The position numbers and the translations under genes are program-made. From Mycolicibacterium sediminis (GTDB taxonomy: Bacteria; Actinomycetota; Actinomycetes; Mycobacteriales; Mycobacteriaceae), in contig NZ_AP022588.1 of the NCBI RefSeq assembly GCF_010731735.1, positions 4,526,001-4,590,000 on the forward strand: DNA of 64,000 nucleotides. Direction: 5' to 3'. This document shows positions 16,459-25,384 of this stretch, in pieces (the first letter of the stretch is position 1; the number at the start of each line of letters is the position of its first letter). Below the pieces are notes generated by a model that had not been told where the DNA came from, ran no database searches, and saw only the letters and a list, made by a program, of their open reading frames with translations.

Positions 16459-16965
16459 TCATCGAGTCACCGATCCCGGACGCAGAGTCCGCACGGCGTC
16501 GCCCAGCGTCCACAGCGCCACCGCGAGCAGGACGGCGTCCTTCACCAAGAAGCTGCCGACCAAGGACAGCACCGGGAAACCGCCGGCTTCGGGTGCCATC
16601 ACGCCGGGAGTGGTGAACATGAAGCTGAGCGTCGTAATGAACATCCCGATCGCCATCACACTGCCCACGATGGAAACCGCCGGGGCCCAGCGCTTTACGG
16701 CGATCAGCGCGGCGACCGTCAGTTCGACGACACCGAGCAGTGCCGAGAACGCCGTCACCGAGAAGACGTCGTACACCCAACTCATGAGGGGGCTGTTCGC
16801 CACGAGCGGCTGGATGGCGTTGGCCTCGTATGCGGTGAACTTCAGTGCCCCGATCCAGGCGATGACGCCCACGAGTGCGTATCGCGCCGCGAAGTCCCCC
16901 GCCGGAGCCACCCGAGAGACGATGGGTGAGTCATACACGCGAGATGTGATCGTTCCGAATGACAT
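16459..16965 (-). CDS. DUF417/YkgB (RclC-like) membrane protein
   Basis: A 168-residue integral membrane protein from the ATG at 16963-16965 (MSFGTITSRVYDSP). Four hydrophobic segments carry DUF417 features: LVGVIAWIGALKFTAYEANAIQPLV, then SPLMSWVYDVF and LGVVELTVAALIA. E. coli RclC of this family is needed for resistance to hypochlorous acid. It is the first gene of a two-gene operon with the disulfide flavoprotein. A motif identical in layout to the sigma-factor promoter lies 43-70 bases upstream. The frame is open further to 17340, but that part has no family resemblance. Confidence 0.85.
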   Translation of the reverse strand: MSFGTITSRVYDSPIVSRVAPAGDFAARYALVGVIAWIGALKFTAYEANAIQPLVANSPLMSWVYDVFSVTAFSALLGVVELTVAALIAVKRWAPAVSIVGSVMAIGMFITTLSFMFTTPGVMAPEAGGFPVLSLVGSFLVKDAVLLAVALWTLGDAVRTLRPGSVTR

Positions 16966-17007
16966 TGGTTTCCTTCTATCGTGATGGGTGAACCGTTCCG
17001 GAACAGG

Positions 17008-17035
17008 GGTGTCGCAGATACGGCGTGGCGTTACA
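17008..17035 (-). promoter_or_regulatory. Predicted ECF promoter of the RclC/RclA-like operon
   Basis: Read on the minus strand, TGTAACG (17035-17029) and CGACACC (17014-17008) are separated by 14 bases. The matching copy at 17109-17136 faces the sigma gene. An AAC-containing -35 and a CG-starting -10 about 16 bases apart are the usual form of ECF sigma promoters. The leader would be about 35-40 bases. Confidence 0.65.
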
Positions 17036-17108
17036 CGACGGCGTCGTCCCGTGCGTGACCAATTCCGCGGCGGTGCGTCTCGCAAGCGCGTTGGTGTATC
17101 CCGGTGGC

Positions 17109-17136
17109 TGTAACGAAACGCCCTCGGCTCGACACC
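17109..17136 (+). promoter_or_regulatory. Predicted autoregulated ECF promoter of the sigma gene
   Basis: TGTAACG (17109-17115) and CGACACC (17130-17136) with a 14-base spacer, the same layout as the divergent copy; ACGCC in the spacer is also shared. It lies about 125 bases before the chosen sigma start, leaving room for a leader. Confidence 0.65.
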
Positions 17137-17260
17137 CACCTCCGTGACCCCAACGAGGCATGCGTCCCACATGGGCCGACTACTGTGCTGTTCACCGGTG
17201 ACGTCGGTCGCGACGACGCGGCGCCCGGGCGGCGGTCGTCCGCGTACCACCGAGGGGGAG

Positions 17261-17896
17261 ATGCCCGGCATGCTGGAACCGGTGGATGCGGCACTACTGG
17301 CCGACCGATTGCGCAACGGCGATCCGGACGCCTTCGGCACGCTGCTCGACCTCTACGGGTCGTCGATGCTCCGAGTAGCGCGCGGGTACGTGTCCAACCG
17401 CGAACAGGCCGAGGACGTCGTCCAGGAGACGTGGATCGCGGTCTTCAAGGGCATCGACCGGTTCGAGGGCCGAGCTTCGCTACGAACGTGGATCTTCAGC
17501 ATCTTGATCAACGTCGCCAAGAAACACGGCCTGGCTGAACGCCGCCAGACCGACACCGCCGTGCGCGTCGTGAGCGGCGGCACCGTCGATCCGGATCGGT
17601 TCCGAGACCAGGGCGATGAGTTTCCCGGTCACTGGAAGGAGTCACCCGTCCCGTTTCCGGACACGCCGGAGGGGTCGCTGCTCAGCGGTGAACTGACTCG
17701 AGTCGCAGCCGCGGGACTTGGCCGGTTGCCAGCACGCCAGCGTGAGGTGGTCACGTTGCGCGACGTACAGGGGTTCAGTTCCGAGGAGGTGTGTCGATTG
17801 TTGGACATCAGTGCGGCGAATCAGCGGGTGCTGTTGCATCGCGGCAGAGCCGTGGTTCGCCAAGAGCTGGAAGACTATCTCGGGACGAGCGCATGA
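17261..17896 (+). CDS. ECF-type RNA polymerase sigma factor
   Basis: A 211-residue sigma factor. Region 2 spans about residues 15-90 (LYGSSMLRVARGYVSN, EDVVQETWIAVFKG, RASLRTWIFSIL) and region 4 about 150-205 (GRLPARQREVVTLRDVQ, then SSEEVCRLLDISAANQRVLL). Regions 1.1 and 3 are missing, as in the ECF class. The ATG at 17261 directly follows GAGGGGGAG; the ATG at 17270 gives better spacing and may be the true start, and an open GTG lies at 17144. Its stop overlaps the anti-sigma start (ATGA at 17893-17896). It probably controls itself and the divergent redox operon. Confidence 0.9.
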   Translation: MPGMLEPVDAALLADRLRNGDPDAFGTLLDLYGSSMLRVARGYVSNREQAEDVVQETWIAVFKGIDRFEGRASLRTWIFSILINVAKKHGLAERRQTDTAVRVVSGGTVDPDRFRDQGDEFPGHWKESPVPFPDTPEGSLLSGELTRVAAAGLGRLPARQREVVTLRDVQGFSSEEVCRLLDISAANQRVLLHRGRAVVRQELEDYLGTSA

Positions 17897-18144
17897 GCGG
17901 CGACGAGATCGTCTGCGAGCAGCTCGTCGAGCTGGTGACCGACTACCTCGACGGATCGCTCGCCCCCGACGTGGCCGCCAGATTCGACGCGCATCTGCTG
18001 GAATGTGATGGTTGCGTGAGCTATCTCGAGCAGTTCCGGTCGACGATCAGCACCCTGGGGCGGGTGCCGTCCGATGAGCTCGACGACGGCTTCCGCGAGC
18101 GCCTCCTCGACACGTTCCGCGGATGGACGTCCACCCCAGAGTAG
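17893..18144 (+). CDS. Zinc-binding anti-sigma factor (zf-HC2)
   Basis: An 83-residue soluble protein with the HX3CX2C core of the zinc anti-sigma family: His34, Cys38 and Cys41 in FDAHLLECDGC. There is no membrane segment, so it should sense a cytoplasmic signal. In RsrA-type members oxidation of these thiols releases the sigma factor; whether this one is redox-sensitive is inference supported by the redox operon opposite. It is translationally coupled to the sigma gene. Confidence 0.87.
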   Translation: MSGDEIVCEQLVELVTDYLDGSLAPDVAARFDAHLLECDGCVSYLEQFRSTISTLGRVPSDELDDGFRERLLDTFRGWTSTPE

Positions 18145-18216
18145 TACGGCGACTGTCCTCGGTTTGGCATCGGATCGTGCGAAATCGCGCACTGTCCAAT
18201 GGGATTGGACGGACGT

Positions 18217-19338
18217 TCAGCGGACGAGACGGAAGAACCCGCGGATCTGGTCGACGAGCGAGTCCGGTTGCTCCATCGCCGCGAAATGGCCGCCGCGCGG
18301 CATCTCCTCGAACCAGCGGAGGTCGGTGAAACGCAGCTCCGCCTCCCGCCGGGACGGGCGGTTGAGGTCCCTCGGGTACACCGAGAGGCCGGATGGCGCG
18401 GTGACGGTGTCGCGGAAGTTGCCGAAGCTCTCCCAGTAGAGGCGCGCCGACGACGTGGCGGACGCGGTGAACCAGTAGACGGAGATCTCGTCGAGGATCT
18501 TCTGTCGGGACACCGCGTCCTCGGGGTGGCCGTCGTTGTCGGTCCACGCCCAGAACTTCTCGGCGATCCAGGCGGCCTGGCCGGCGGGAGAATCGGTGAG
18601 ACCGTAGCCGAGCGTCTGCGGACGCGTCGCCTGTTGTCCCGAGTACCCGCGGCCGGTGCGCTGGAACTCGTTGGCGGCCGCGAGGTTCAGCGTTTCCGAA
18701 GGCGTGGGGTCGTCGAACGTGCCTGCTGCCACGGCACCCATGTTGACGTGCACGCCGGCAACGCGTTCGGGCGCGACCTCGCCGACCGCGCCGGACACCG
18801 CCGAACCCCAGTCTCCGCCCTGAGTCCCGTAGCGCTCGTATCCCAGCGACACCATGAGGGCGTCCCAGGCACGCGCGATGCGGCCGATGCCCCATCCGGT
18901 GGTCGACGGTTTGTCGCTCCACCCGTAGCCGGGCAGGGAGGGCGCCACCACGTGGAACGCGTCCGCGGGGTCACCGCCGTGCGCGCGGGGGTCGGTCAGC
19001 GGACCGAAGACCTCCAGGAACTCGAGCACCGACCCCGGCCACCCATGCGTGAGCACCAGCGGGAACGCGTCCGGTTCCGGTGAGCGCACGTGCACGAAGT
19101 GGATGCCCAGACCGTCGACGGTGTCGCGATACTGGGGGAAGGCGTTGAGCCGCTTGCCGAAACCGAAGTCGTACTCGTCCGCCCAACTGCGGCAGAGGTC
19201 ACGGGCATACGAGAGTGGCACTCCCTGGGACCAGTCGTCGACCGGCTCGGGCTCCGGCCATCGCGTCCGCCGCAACCGCTCTCGCAGATCCTCGATCTCG
19301 GCTTCGGTGATGCTGACCTCGAACGGCTCGGCGGCCAC
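18217..19338 (-). CDS. Epoxide hydrolase (alpha/beta hydrolase with EHN domain)
   Basis: A 373-residue protein. The epoxide hydrolase N-terminal domain occupies about residues 1-100 (PFEVSITEAEIEDLRERL), followed by the hydrolase fold with oxyanion motif THGWPGS at 97-103 and nucleophile Asp176 in GGDWGSA. The catalytic His is probably that of MPRGGHFAAMEQP near the C-terminus. I chose the GTG at 19336-19338, which follows GAGAGGAAG and gives the typical N-terminus; a GTG at 19398 would add 20 residues. Such enzymes open epoxides of lipids or xenobiotics in the cytoplasm. Confidence 0.87.
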   Translation of the reverse strand: MAAEPFEVSITEAEIEDLRERLRRTRWPEPEPVDDWSQGVPLSYARDLCRSWADEYDFGFGKRLNAFPQYRDTVDGLGIHFVHVRSPEPDAFPLVLTHGWPGSVLEFLEVFGPLTDPRAHGGDPADAFHVVAPSLPGYGWSDKPSTTGWGIGRIARAWDALMVSLGYERYGTQGGDWGSAVSGAVGEVAPERVAGVHVNMGAVAAGTFDDPTPSETLNLAAANEFQRTGRGYSGQQATRPQTLGYGLTDSPAGQAAWIAEKFWAWTDNDGHPEDAVSRQKILDEISVYWFTASATSSARLYWESFGNFRDTVTAPSGLSVYPRDLNRPSRREAELRFTDLRWFEEMPRGGHFAAMEQPDSLVDQIRGFFRLVR

Positions 19339-19492
19339 GGCGGCTTCCTCTCGTGCTCGGTGGAACCTGGCGTGGGCGGCGTCGATGGTCGGCCACACGT
19401 CATCCCCAGGATCCGACTCTGGTCGAAACTACCCGTTCCGCGCGGCTACCCGCAGGGCAGGAAACGACACTGGCGATGTGAGGTCGGCGCCG

Positions 19493-20185
19493 TCAGCCGA
19501 GCCGCCGAGTACTCCACCGCGACAGATCGGCGTCCAGCACGGCGGGATCGCGTTCGGGAAACACCTCGCCCGTCATCTCCAGGCGCAGGATGCGGTCGAG
19601 CTGAAATCCCCGGATGCCCGCGCGGAGCCGACACCATCCCACGAACAACCACGCATCACCTCCGCGGAGCAGCCCCATCGCCTCCACGTCACGGGCGGTG
19701 TGGGTCGCGCCGTCCTCGGAGGTGTACTCCAGGCGCACGACTCGGCGCGCCGCGATCGCCTCGGGGATCAACGAAATCGCGGCGTCGGTGGGGGACTGGG
19801 AGTCGATGACGAACATCGACGCCAAGGCCTCGTCGACGGGCGCGAGCTGGTCCTCTTTGCTGATCGCGAGGATCTTGGCTCGCGCCCGGCGTGCCGCCGC
19901 ACCGTACGGCGAGGTCTCCAGCAAGCCAAGTCCCGCAAGCACTGCGAGTGATTCTGTGACGGTGAGGTTGAGGGGCGGCAGGGAGTGCTCCCGCAGGATC
20001 GAATAGCCGCCCGACGCACCGTAGTCGGCATAGATCGGGACCCCTGCGAGCTGGAGGGACTGGACGTCGCGCTCAATGGTGCGCTTCGATACCTCGAACT
20101 CCTCGGAGAGCCGAGCTGCCGACACCGGCCGGCGCGACCCCCGCAGGAGATCCACCAGCGCGTACAACCGCTCGGCTCTCCGCAC
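19493..20185 (-). CDS. YafY-type WYL-domain transcriptional regulator
   Basis: A 230-residue protein. An HTH_11-type winged helix is at residues 1-60 (RRAERLYALVDLLRG, then LSEEFEVSKRTIERDVQSL) and a WYL ligand-binding domain at about 130-215, where GLLRGGDAWLFVGWCRLR and FQLDRILRLEMTGE match the family. The GTG at 20183-20185 gives the usual start; a longer frame to 20323 has no support. It lies 20 bases after a SnoaL-like gene on the same strand and may regulate it or the divergent aldo/keto reductase. Confidence 0.88.
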   Translation of the reverse strand: MRRAERLYALVDLLRGSRRPVSAARLSEEFEVSKRTIERDVQSLQLAGVPIYADYGASGGYSILREHSLPPLNLTVTESLAVLAGLGLLETSPYGAAARRARAKILAISKEDQLAPVDEALASMFVIDSQSPTDAAISLIPEAIAARRVVRLEYTSEDGATHTARDVEAMGLLRGGDAWLFVGWCRLRAGIRGFQLDRILRLEMTGEVFPERDPAVLDADLSRWSTRRLG

Positions 20186-20205
20186 GAGAGTGAGTCTTCC
20201 TCGTC

Positions 20206-20619
20206 TCAGGCGGGATGCGTGCGGGTTCCGGTCGTCGACCACACCTCGCTGATCAGCCCATCGTCGGTGAAGTCGAAGACGTCGATCCCGCCGGCGGCAA
20301 GCTCGCCGTCCCGCACGTTCCACAACATTCGGCCGTGCGCGCCGTCCACTGCCCGCTCGATCTCGACGAACACCACGTCAGGGTGCAGTTGGCGGTATCG
20401 CCCGAGGTACCGCGCGAAACTCTCCGCGCCCAACACGTCGTCGCCCGGGTTCGACCCATCCTGCTCGGAGATGAGGAAGTGAATCCGGAAATCCTCGCTG
20501 CAGATCCGACGCGCGATGTCAACGTCCCCGTTCCACATCTCCAACCACACCGCGAGCGCTGCATCCGACGTTTCCAACACCGTGTTCGAGTTCTCGTTCA
20601 TGACATGAGCATCGGACAT
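20206..20619 (-). CDS. SnoaL/NTF2-like protein
   Basis: A 137-residue protein of the NTF2-like fold: an N-terminal helix (SDAALAVWLEMWNGDVDIARRI) followed by beta strands including GGIDVFDFTDDGLISEVWS. Such proteins are small-molecule binding or isomerase domains with many roles. The start is an ATG at 20617-20619, with another at 20601. It is probably co-transcribed with the WYL regulator downstream. Nothing specific about substrate can be said. Confidence 0.75.
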   Translation of the reverse strand: MSDAHVMNENSNTVLETSDAALAVWLEMWNGDVDIARRICSEDFRIHFLISEQDGSNPGDDVLGAESFARYLGRYRQLHPDVVFVEIERAVDGAHGRMLWNVRDGELAAGGIDVFDFTDDGLISEVWSTTGTRTHPA

Positions 20620-20810
20620 GGTCGCGACAACGGTATGTCGGTATTCGTCGGCAGGTTGCAGCACGTCGTGACGCTCAGCCTGGCAGGGGAGTCCGAGTCC
20701 TAGGTGTATTGCACCCATTGTCCGTGCTCGTTCGCCGAATAGGCTTGGGACCTGCGCTGCACGCCAAGACCGACCTACTGTCGGCGGCTTCCAACGGAAG
20801 GGGATCGGAC

Positions 20811-21779
20811 ATGCTGCGAACCACACTCGGCGATCTCGACGTATCGGCCCAGGGCTTGGGCTGCATGGGGATGAGCGAGTACTACGGTGCCTCGGACTGG
20901 GATACCAGCATCGCCACCATCCAGCACGCCATCGACGTTGGCGTCACCTTCTTCGACACTGCCGACCAGTACGGCTCGGGCCACAACGAAGTGCTCCTCG
21001 GACGCGGCGTCGCGGGCAGGCGCGACGACGTCCAGATCGCCACGAAGTTCGGCATCGACCGCAGCAGCGGTGACGACAGGCGGGTGTATCGCGGTGATCC
21101 GCCCTACGTGAGGCGGTCCTGCGACGCCTCACTGCTTCGGTTGGGGGTCGATCACGTCGATCTGTACTACCTGCACCGCCCCCCGCAGAACGCCGAGATC
21201 GAGGACGCCGTCGGGGCGATGGCCGAACTGGTGGCAGCGGGCAAGGTGCGGCACCTGGGCCTGAGCGAGGTCAGTGCCGAGTTGCTGCGCCGCGCTCACG
21301 CGGTGCACCCGATCACCGCGGTGCAGAGTGAATACTCGCTGTGGACACGGGAAGTCGAGCAGGTGACACCCGTGATGGCGGAACTTGGCATCGGCCTGGT
21401 GCCGTACGCGCCGTTGGGACGGGGGTTCCTGACCGGATCGGTGCAGACCGCGACCTTGCATCCCGACGACTTCCGCGCCCGCAACCCGCGCTTCACCGGT
21501 GACGCCGGCCAGCAGAACGCGGTCATCGCCGACACCGTCCGCGAGGTCGCGGACCGGATCGGCGTACTGCCGGCGCAGGTTGCACTGGCCTGGGTTCACT
21601 CCCAGGCGGACCGGCTGGGAGTTCCAGTGGTGCCCATCCCTGGAACCCGCCACGCCGATCGACTCGATCAGAACGTGGCCTCGCTCGACGTCGGACTGGA
21701 CGCGGATGCACTCGCACGGCTCCAGCCCCTGAGCGACATGGTGACGGGCGGGCGCTACACCGATCACGGCGTGCGCTGA
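20811..21779 (+). CDS. Aldo/keto reductase
   Basis: A 322-residue reductase of the YajO/IolS-like group. The conserved GLGCMGMSEYYG is near residue 15, the catalytic Asp and Tyr are in FFDTADQYGSG, the Lys is in ATKFG and the His is in YYLHRP. The C-terminal NADPH motif is PIPGTRHADRLDQNV. The ATG follows GGAAGGGG. It would reduce aldehydes or ketones with NADPH. The SDR gene 62 bases downstream may be in the same transcript. Confidence 0.92.
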   Translation: MLRTTLGDLDVSAQGLGCMGMSEYYGASDWDTSIATIQHAIDVGVTFFDTADQYGSGHNEVLLGRGVAGRRDDVQIATKFGIDRSSGDDRRVYRGDPPYVRRSCDASLLRLGVDHVDLYYLHRPPQNAEIEDAVGAMAELVAAGKVRHLGLSEVSAELLRRAHAVHPITAVQSEYSLWTREVEQVTPVMAELGIGLVPYAPLGRGFLTGSVQTATLHPDDFRARNPRFTGDAGQQNAVIADTVREVADRIGVLPAQVALAWVHSQADRLGVPVVPIPGTRHADRLDQNVASLDVGLDADALARLQPLSDMVTGGRYTDHGVR

Positions 21780-21841
21780 ATGGCCCTGCAGGGGGAGCCT
21801 TCCTCTCGCGCGGCCCATGTGGACAGAAAGGTCGACAATTG

Positions 21842-22633
21842 ATGGTCGGCGAATCGACCACGCACGCAGGACTCTTCGATCTGACCGGTAAGCGCGGCCT
21901 GGTCACCGGTGGCACCAAGGGCATCGGGAAGATGATCGCACGTGGACTCCTACAGGCGGGCGCTCGCGTGGTCATCAGCTCGCGCAGCGCCGACGCATGT
22001 GACCAGGCCCGGCAAGAGTTGTCGACATATGGCGACGTCTCGGCCGTCCCCGCCGATCTATCACAGCACGACGAGTGTGAGCGCCTCGCGCACCTCGTCA
22101 CGGCCGACGCAGGCAGTCTCGACATACTCGTCAACAATGCGGGCGCCATGTGGGACGAGCCGTTGGAGACCTTCCCGGACGCGGCATGGGACACGGTCCT
22201 CGACCTCAACCTGAAGGCGCCGTTCTGGCTGGTTCAGGCACTGCTCCCTGCGCTGCGTGACGCCGGCACCGCCGATGACCCCGCACGGATCATCAACGTC
22301 GGCAGCATCGCCGCCATACACATCCCCAACCGGCCCAACTACTCCTACTCCAGTAGCAAGGCCGCGCTACATCAACTCACCAGAGTCCTCGCCAAGGAGC
22401 TTGGCCCGCAACACATCGCGGTGAACGCCGTGGCACCGGGACCGTTCCCGTCGACGATGATGGCTGCAACCCTCGACGAACTCGGCGAGGCGATCGCAGC
22501 GTCGGCCCCGCTGCGCCGGATCGGCCGCGACGACGACATGGCCGGGGTCGCCGTGTTTCTCGCCAGCCGGGCGGGCGCCTACCTGACGGGCGCCGTCATA
22601 CCCGTCGACGGAGGGATCGCCACGACCGCATGA
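21842..22633 (+). CDS. SDR-family oxidoreductase
   Basis: A 263-residue classical SDR: TGGTKGIG nucleotide motif near residues 22-29, NNAG at about 97-100, catalytic Ser in VGSIAA and YSSSK. It resembles gluconate dehydrogenase-like and 3-oxoacyl reductase-like SDRs; the substrate is unknown. The ATG at 21842 follows GAAAGG; a TTG three bases earlier is possible. Confidence 0.88.
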   Translation: MVGESTTHAGLFDLTGKRGLVTGGTKGIGKMIARGLLQAGARVVISSRSADACDQARQELSTYGDVSAVPADLSQHDECERLAHLVTADAGSLDILVNNAGAMWDEPLETFPDAAWDTVLDLNLKAPFWLVQALLPALRDAGTADDPARIINVGSIAAIHIPNRPNYSYSSSKAALHQLTRVLAKELGPQHIAVNAVAPGPFPSTMMAATLDELGEAIAASAPLRRIGRDDDMAGVAVFLASRAGAYLTGAVIPVDGGIATTA

Positions 22634-22662
22634 GCCATTGCGGGGCAGTCGAAGCGGTACGG

Positions 22663-23472
22663 CTACCCGCTGTCGCGCCAGGTCAGTATCTGCTTGAGCG
22701 ACTTGAGGTCGTAACCGTCTCGTGCGGTGAGTTCGGTCTGGAACAACGTGACTCCTGCCTCCCGAAAGGCATTGGCGCTGTCGGCGTCCGTCCACAGCGT
22801 CGATCGTTCGATGTCGGCGCCGTCGCGACCCAATGTCGCCGCCAGTTCGTCGACGCGGTCGCTGGACTTGCGGAAGGCGTCGAGGTCGGTGAACGCGTGC
22901 CAGATGTCCGCGTGCCGGGCAACTGCGGGTAGCGAACGCTTCGGACCCGTGCCACCGATGAGGATCGGCAACTTTCGCACGGGCGGGGGGATGAGTTCGG
23001 CAAGCCGGTTCTCGATGCGGATCAGGCTCTCGTCGAACAGATCGAAGCGGGAGCCGAAGGTACCGAAGTCGTAACCATAGGTGGTGTAGTCCTTTTCGTA
23101 CCAACCCGCGCCAAGGCCGAGGATGAGGCGGCCGCCGCTGATGTGGTCGACGGTGCGCGCCATGTCGGCGAGCAGATCGGCGTTGCGGTAGCCGACGCCG
23201 GTGACGAGGAGTCCGATGTCAGCGTGTGAGGTGATCTCGCCCCAGGACGCGAGCGCGGTCCAGCCCTCGAAGTTGGGGACGTCGGGCTGCTCCTCGGTCA
23301 GGACGGGCTTGCCGTCGACGATGCCCTCCATCGCCGGGAAGTGGAAGTGGTCGTAGCCGAAGATGACGTCGACGCCCAGGTCGTCGGCGGCCAGTACGGC
23401 CTCACGCCATGTTCGGTAATCGGGTGTGCCGCCGGGCTGGATCTGCACGGCGACGCGAACGGGACGGGTCAT
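22663..23472 (-). CDS. LLM-class F420-dependent oxidoreductase
   Basis: A 269-residue luciferase-like TIM barrel. Typical features are GVDVIFGYDHFHFP near residue 35, ISGGRLILGLGAGWYEKDY around the F420 phosphate site and LPILIGGTGPKRSLPAVARHADIW. Mycobacterial members use F420H2 to reduce varied substrates. The ATG at 23470-23472 follows CAGGAG; an upstream extension of 15 residues is not needed. It lies 67 bases downstream of the GMC oxidoreductase on the same strand. Confidence 0.88.
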   Translation of the reverse strand: MTRPVRVAVQIQPGGTPDYRTWREAVLAADDLGVDVIFGYDHFHFPAMEGIVDGKPVLTEEQPDVPNFEGWTALASWGEITSHADIGLLVTGVGYRNADLLADMARTVDHISGGRLILGLGAGWYEKDYTTYGYDFGTFGSRFDLFDESLIRIENRLAELIPPPVRKLPILIGGTGPKRSLPAVARHADIWHAFTDLDAFRKSSDRVDELAATLGRDGADIERSTLWTDADSANAFREAGVTLFQTELTARDGYDLKSLKQILTWRDSG

Positions 23473-23539
23473 GGATGCTCCTGAGTCGGGGAGGTGCGAC
23501 TCCTGAGCCAAGTTCACCAGGCGGGGGTTTATTCCGCCC

Positions 23540-25228
23540 TCATTCCAAGATCGCCCTCGCCGCGCGCTCGGCGATCAGCATGACCGGCGCGTTCGTGTTC
23601 CCTGAGGTGATGGTGGGCATCGCCGATGCATCGGCCACTCGAAGGCCTGCGACGCGGTACACGCGGCAGTCGGTGTCGAGCACGGTCGAGGGTGACCGCG
23701 GAACACCCCGTGCGTCGAACGCTCCCATCGCACAGGTGCCCACCGGGTGGAAGATCGTCGTGCCGAGTTCGCGGGCCGCTTGCTGCAGGTCATCGTCGCT
23801 CACCAGTTGCGGGCCGGGCAGCAGCTCCTCCGGGCGGTAGCGGGACATGGACGGCGCCGCCATGATCTGCCGGGTCATCCTCAAGCCCTGCACCGCGATC
23901 TTCCGGTCGACGTCGGTCGACAGGTAGTTGCAGGAGATCTTGGGGTGGGCCAGCGGATCTGCACCGGCTATCCGCACATGGCCCCGCGAGCTGGGTCGCA
24001 GATTGCACACCGAAGGAGTGATCGCTCCGAACCGATGGAGCGGTTCACCGAACTTGGCCAAGGACAACGGCTGCACGTGCCACTCCAGATTGGGACTGGC
24101 CAACCCGGGATCGCTCTTTGCGAAGGCTCCCAGCGTGGAGGGCGGCATCGTCATGGGTCCCGAGCGCAGCAACAGGTATTGAAGGCCCATGCCCGCTCGG
24201 GTGAACAGATTGCGGTACAGCGTGTTGACGGTCCGGGCGCCCCGCACCCGGTAGACCGTTCGCAGTTGCAGGTGGTCCTGGAGGTTCTCACCCACTCCGG
24301 GCAGATCGACGGCCACCGGCACCTGATGCTGGCTGAGCAGCCCCGCCGGCCCCAGACCCGAGGCCTGCATGAGCTGTGGCGACCCGATCGCCCCGGCAGT
24401 CAGGATCACTTCCCGGCGGGCGCCGACGTCGACGATCTGCCCGTCCCTGAGCAGTCGCACGCCGGTCGCGCGGTGCCGGGCCGTCGTCCAGGCGCCTCGA
24501 CGCTGATCGCCGTGGACGTGTTCGTCCATCAGCAGCTTCAACGCCTGCGCGTGGGTGTAGACGGTGAGGTTCGGTCGGTGGGCGACGGGATGCAGGAAGG
24601 CATCGGCCATCGACCAGCGACGGCCACGCCGCTGGTTGACGTGGAAGTACGCACTGCCGTCGTTGCTTCCGCGGTTGAACTCGTCGATCGGGGCGATGCC
24701 GAGTTCGGCGGCAGCGGCCTGCCACGCGTCCAGGATTTTCCAGCGCACCCGCGGCCGCTCGACGGCGATCTCACCGCCGGCGCCGTGCCACTCGTCGGCG
24801 CCGCCGAAGTAGTCCTCCAACTGCTTGTAGATCTTCAGGGTTTCCCCGCCGGAGTCCTCGGTGCCACCCCAGAGCCACCGCTCGTCACCGGTGGCTCGGG
24901 CCCACAGTTCGTAATCGGAGGCCTGGCCACGCATGTGGATCATGGCGTTGATCGACGAGCTGCCGCCGATGACGCGGCCCCTCGCGTAGTGAATGGTGCG
25001 GCCGGCCAGACCCGGATCGGCCTCGGTCGCGAAGCACCAGTCGGTGCGGGGGTTGGCGATCGTGTACAGGTAGCCCACCGGGATCTTGATCCAGAACCAA
25101 TCGTCCTTGCCACCGGCTTCGACCAACAGCACCCGGTGATCGGGGTTCGCACTGAGCCGGTTGGCGAGCAGGCAGCCCGCACTGCCCGCTCCCACGATGA
25201 CGTAGTCGAACTCGGTGGCGGGGCTCAT
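23540..25228 (-). CDS. GMC-family FAD oxidoreductase (choline dehydrogenase-like)
   Basis: A 562-residue flavoprotein. The FAD-binding motif VGAGSAG is at about residues 12-18, the first GMC signature covers GRVIGGSSSINAMIHMRG and the second is GAIGSPQLMQASGLGP. The C-terminal active-site His residues fall in FHPVGTCAMG and TSGNTNAPV. It oxidises a primary or secondary alcohol; choline is only one of many possible substrates. The ATG at 25226-25228 directly follows GGAGGAAG. The open frame up to 25702 is non-coding there. Confidence 0.9.
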   Translation of the reverse strand: MSPATEFDYVIVGAGSAGCLLANRLSANPDHRVLLVEAGGKDDWFWIKIPVGYLYTIANPRTDWCFATEADPGLAGRTIHYARGRVIGGSSSINAMIHMRGQASDYELWARATGDERWLWGGTEDSGGETLKIYKQLEDYFGGADEWHGAGGEIAVERPRVRWKILDAWQAAAAELGIAPIDEFNRGSNDGSAYFHVNQRRGRRWSMADAFLHPVAHRPNLTVYTHAQALKLLMDEHVHGDQRRGAWTTARHRATGVRLLRDGQIVDVGARREVILTAGAIGSPQLMQASGLGPAGLLSQHQVPVAVDLPGVGENLQDHLQLRTVYRVRGARTVNTLYRNLFTRAGMGLQYLLLRSGPMTMPPSTLGAFAKSDPGLASPNLEWHVQPLSLAKFGEPLHRFGAITPSVCNLRPSSRGHVRIAGADPLAHPKISCNYLSTDVDRKIAVQGLRMTRQIMAAPSMSRYRPEELLPGPQLVSDDDLQQAARELGTTIFHPVGTCAMGAFDARGVPRSPSTVLDTDCRVYRVAGLRVADASAMPTITSGNTNAPVMLIAERAARAILE

Positions 25229-25384
25229 CTTCCTCCATGGCGTCGATGCGGCAACCGACGATCGCATACGCGCGCGGGCTTCGTCGCCGAACGTCGTGCA
25301 GCGCTGGATCCGTGTCACGGCTCGAGGTCCGCAGCAGCCGGCCATGATTTGACCCACACCGACGGGGGACGCGAGAGTGAGTCC

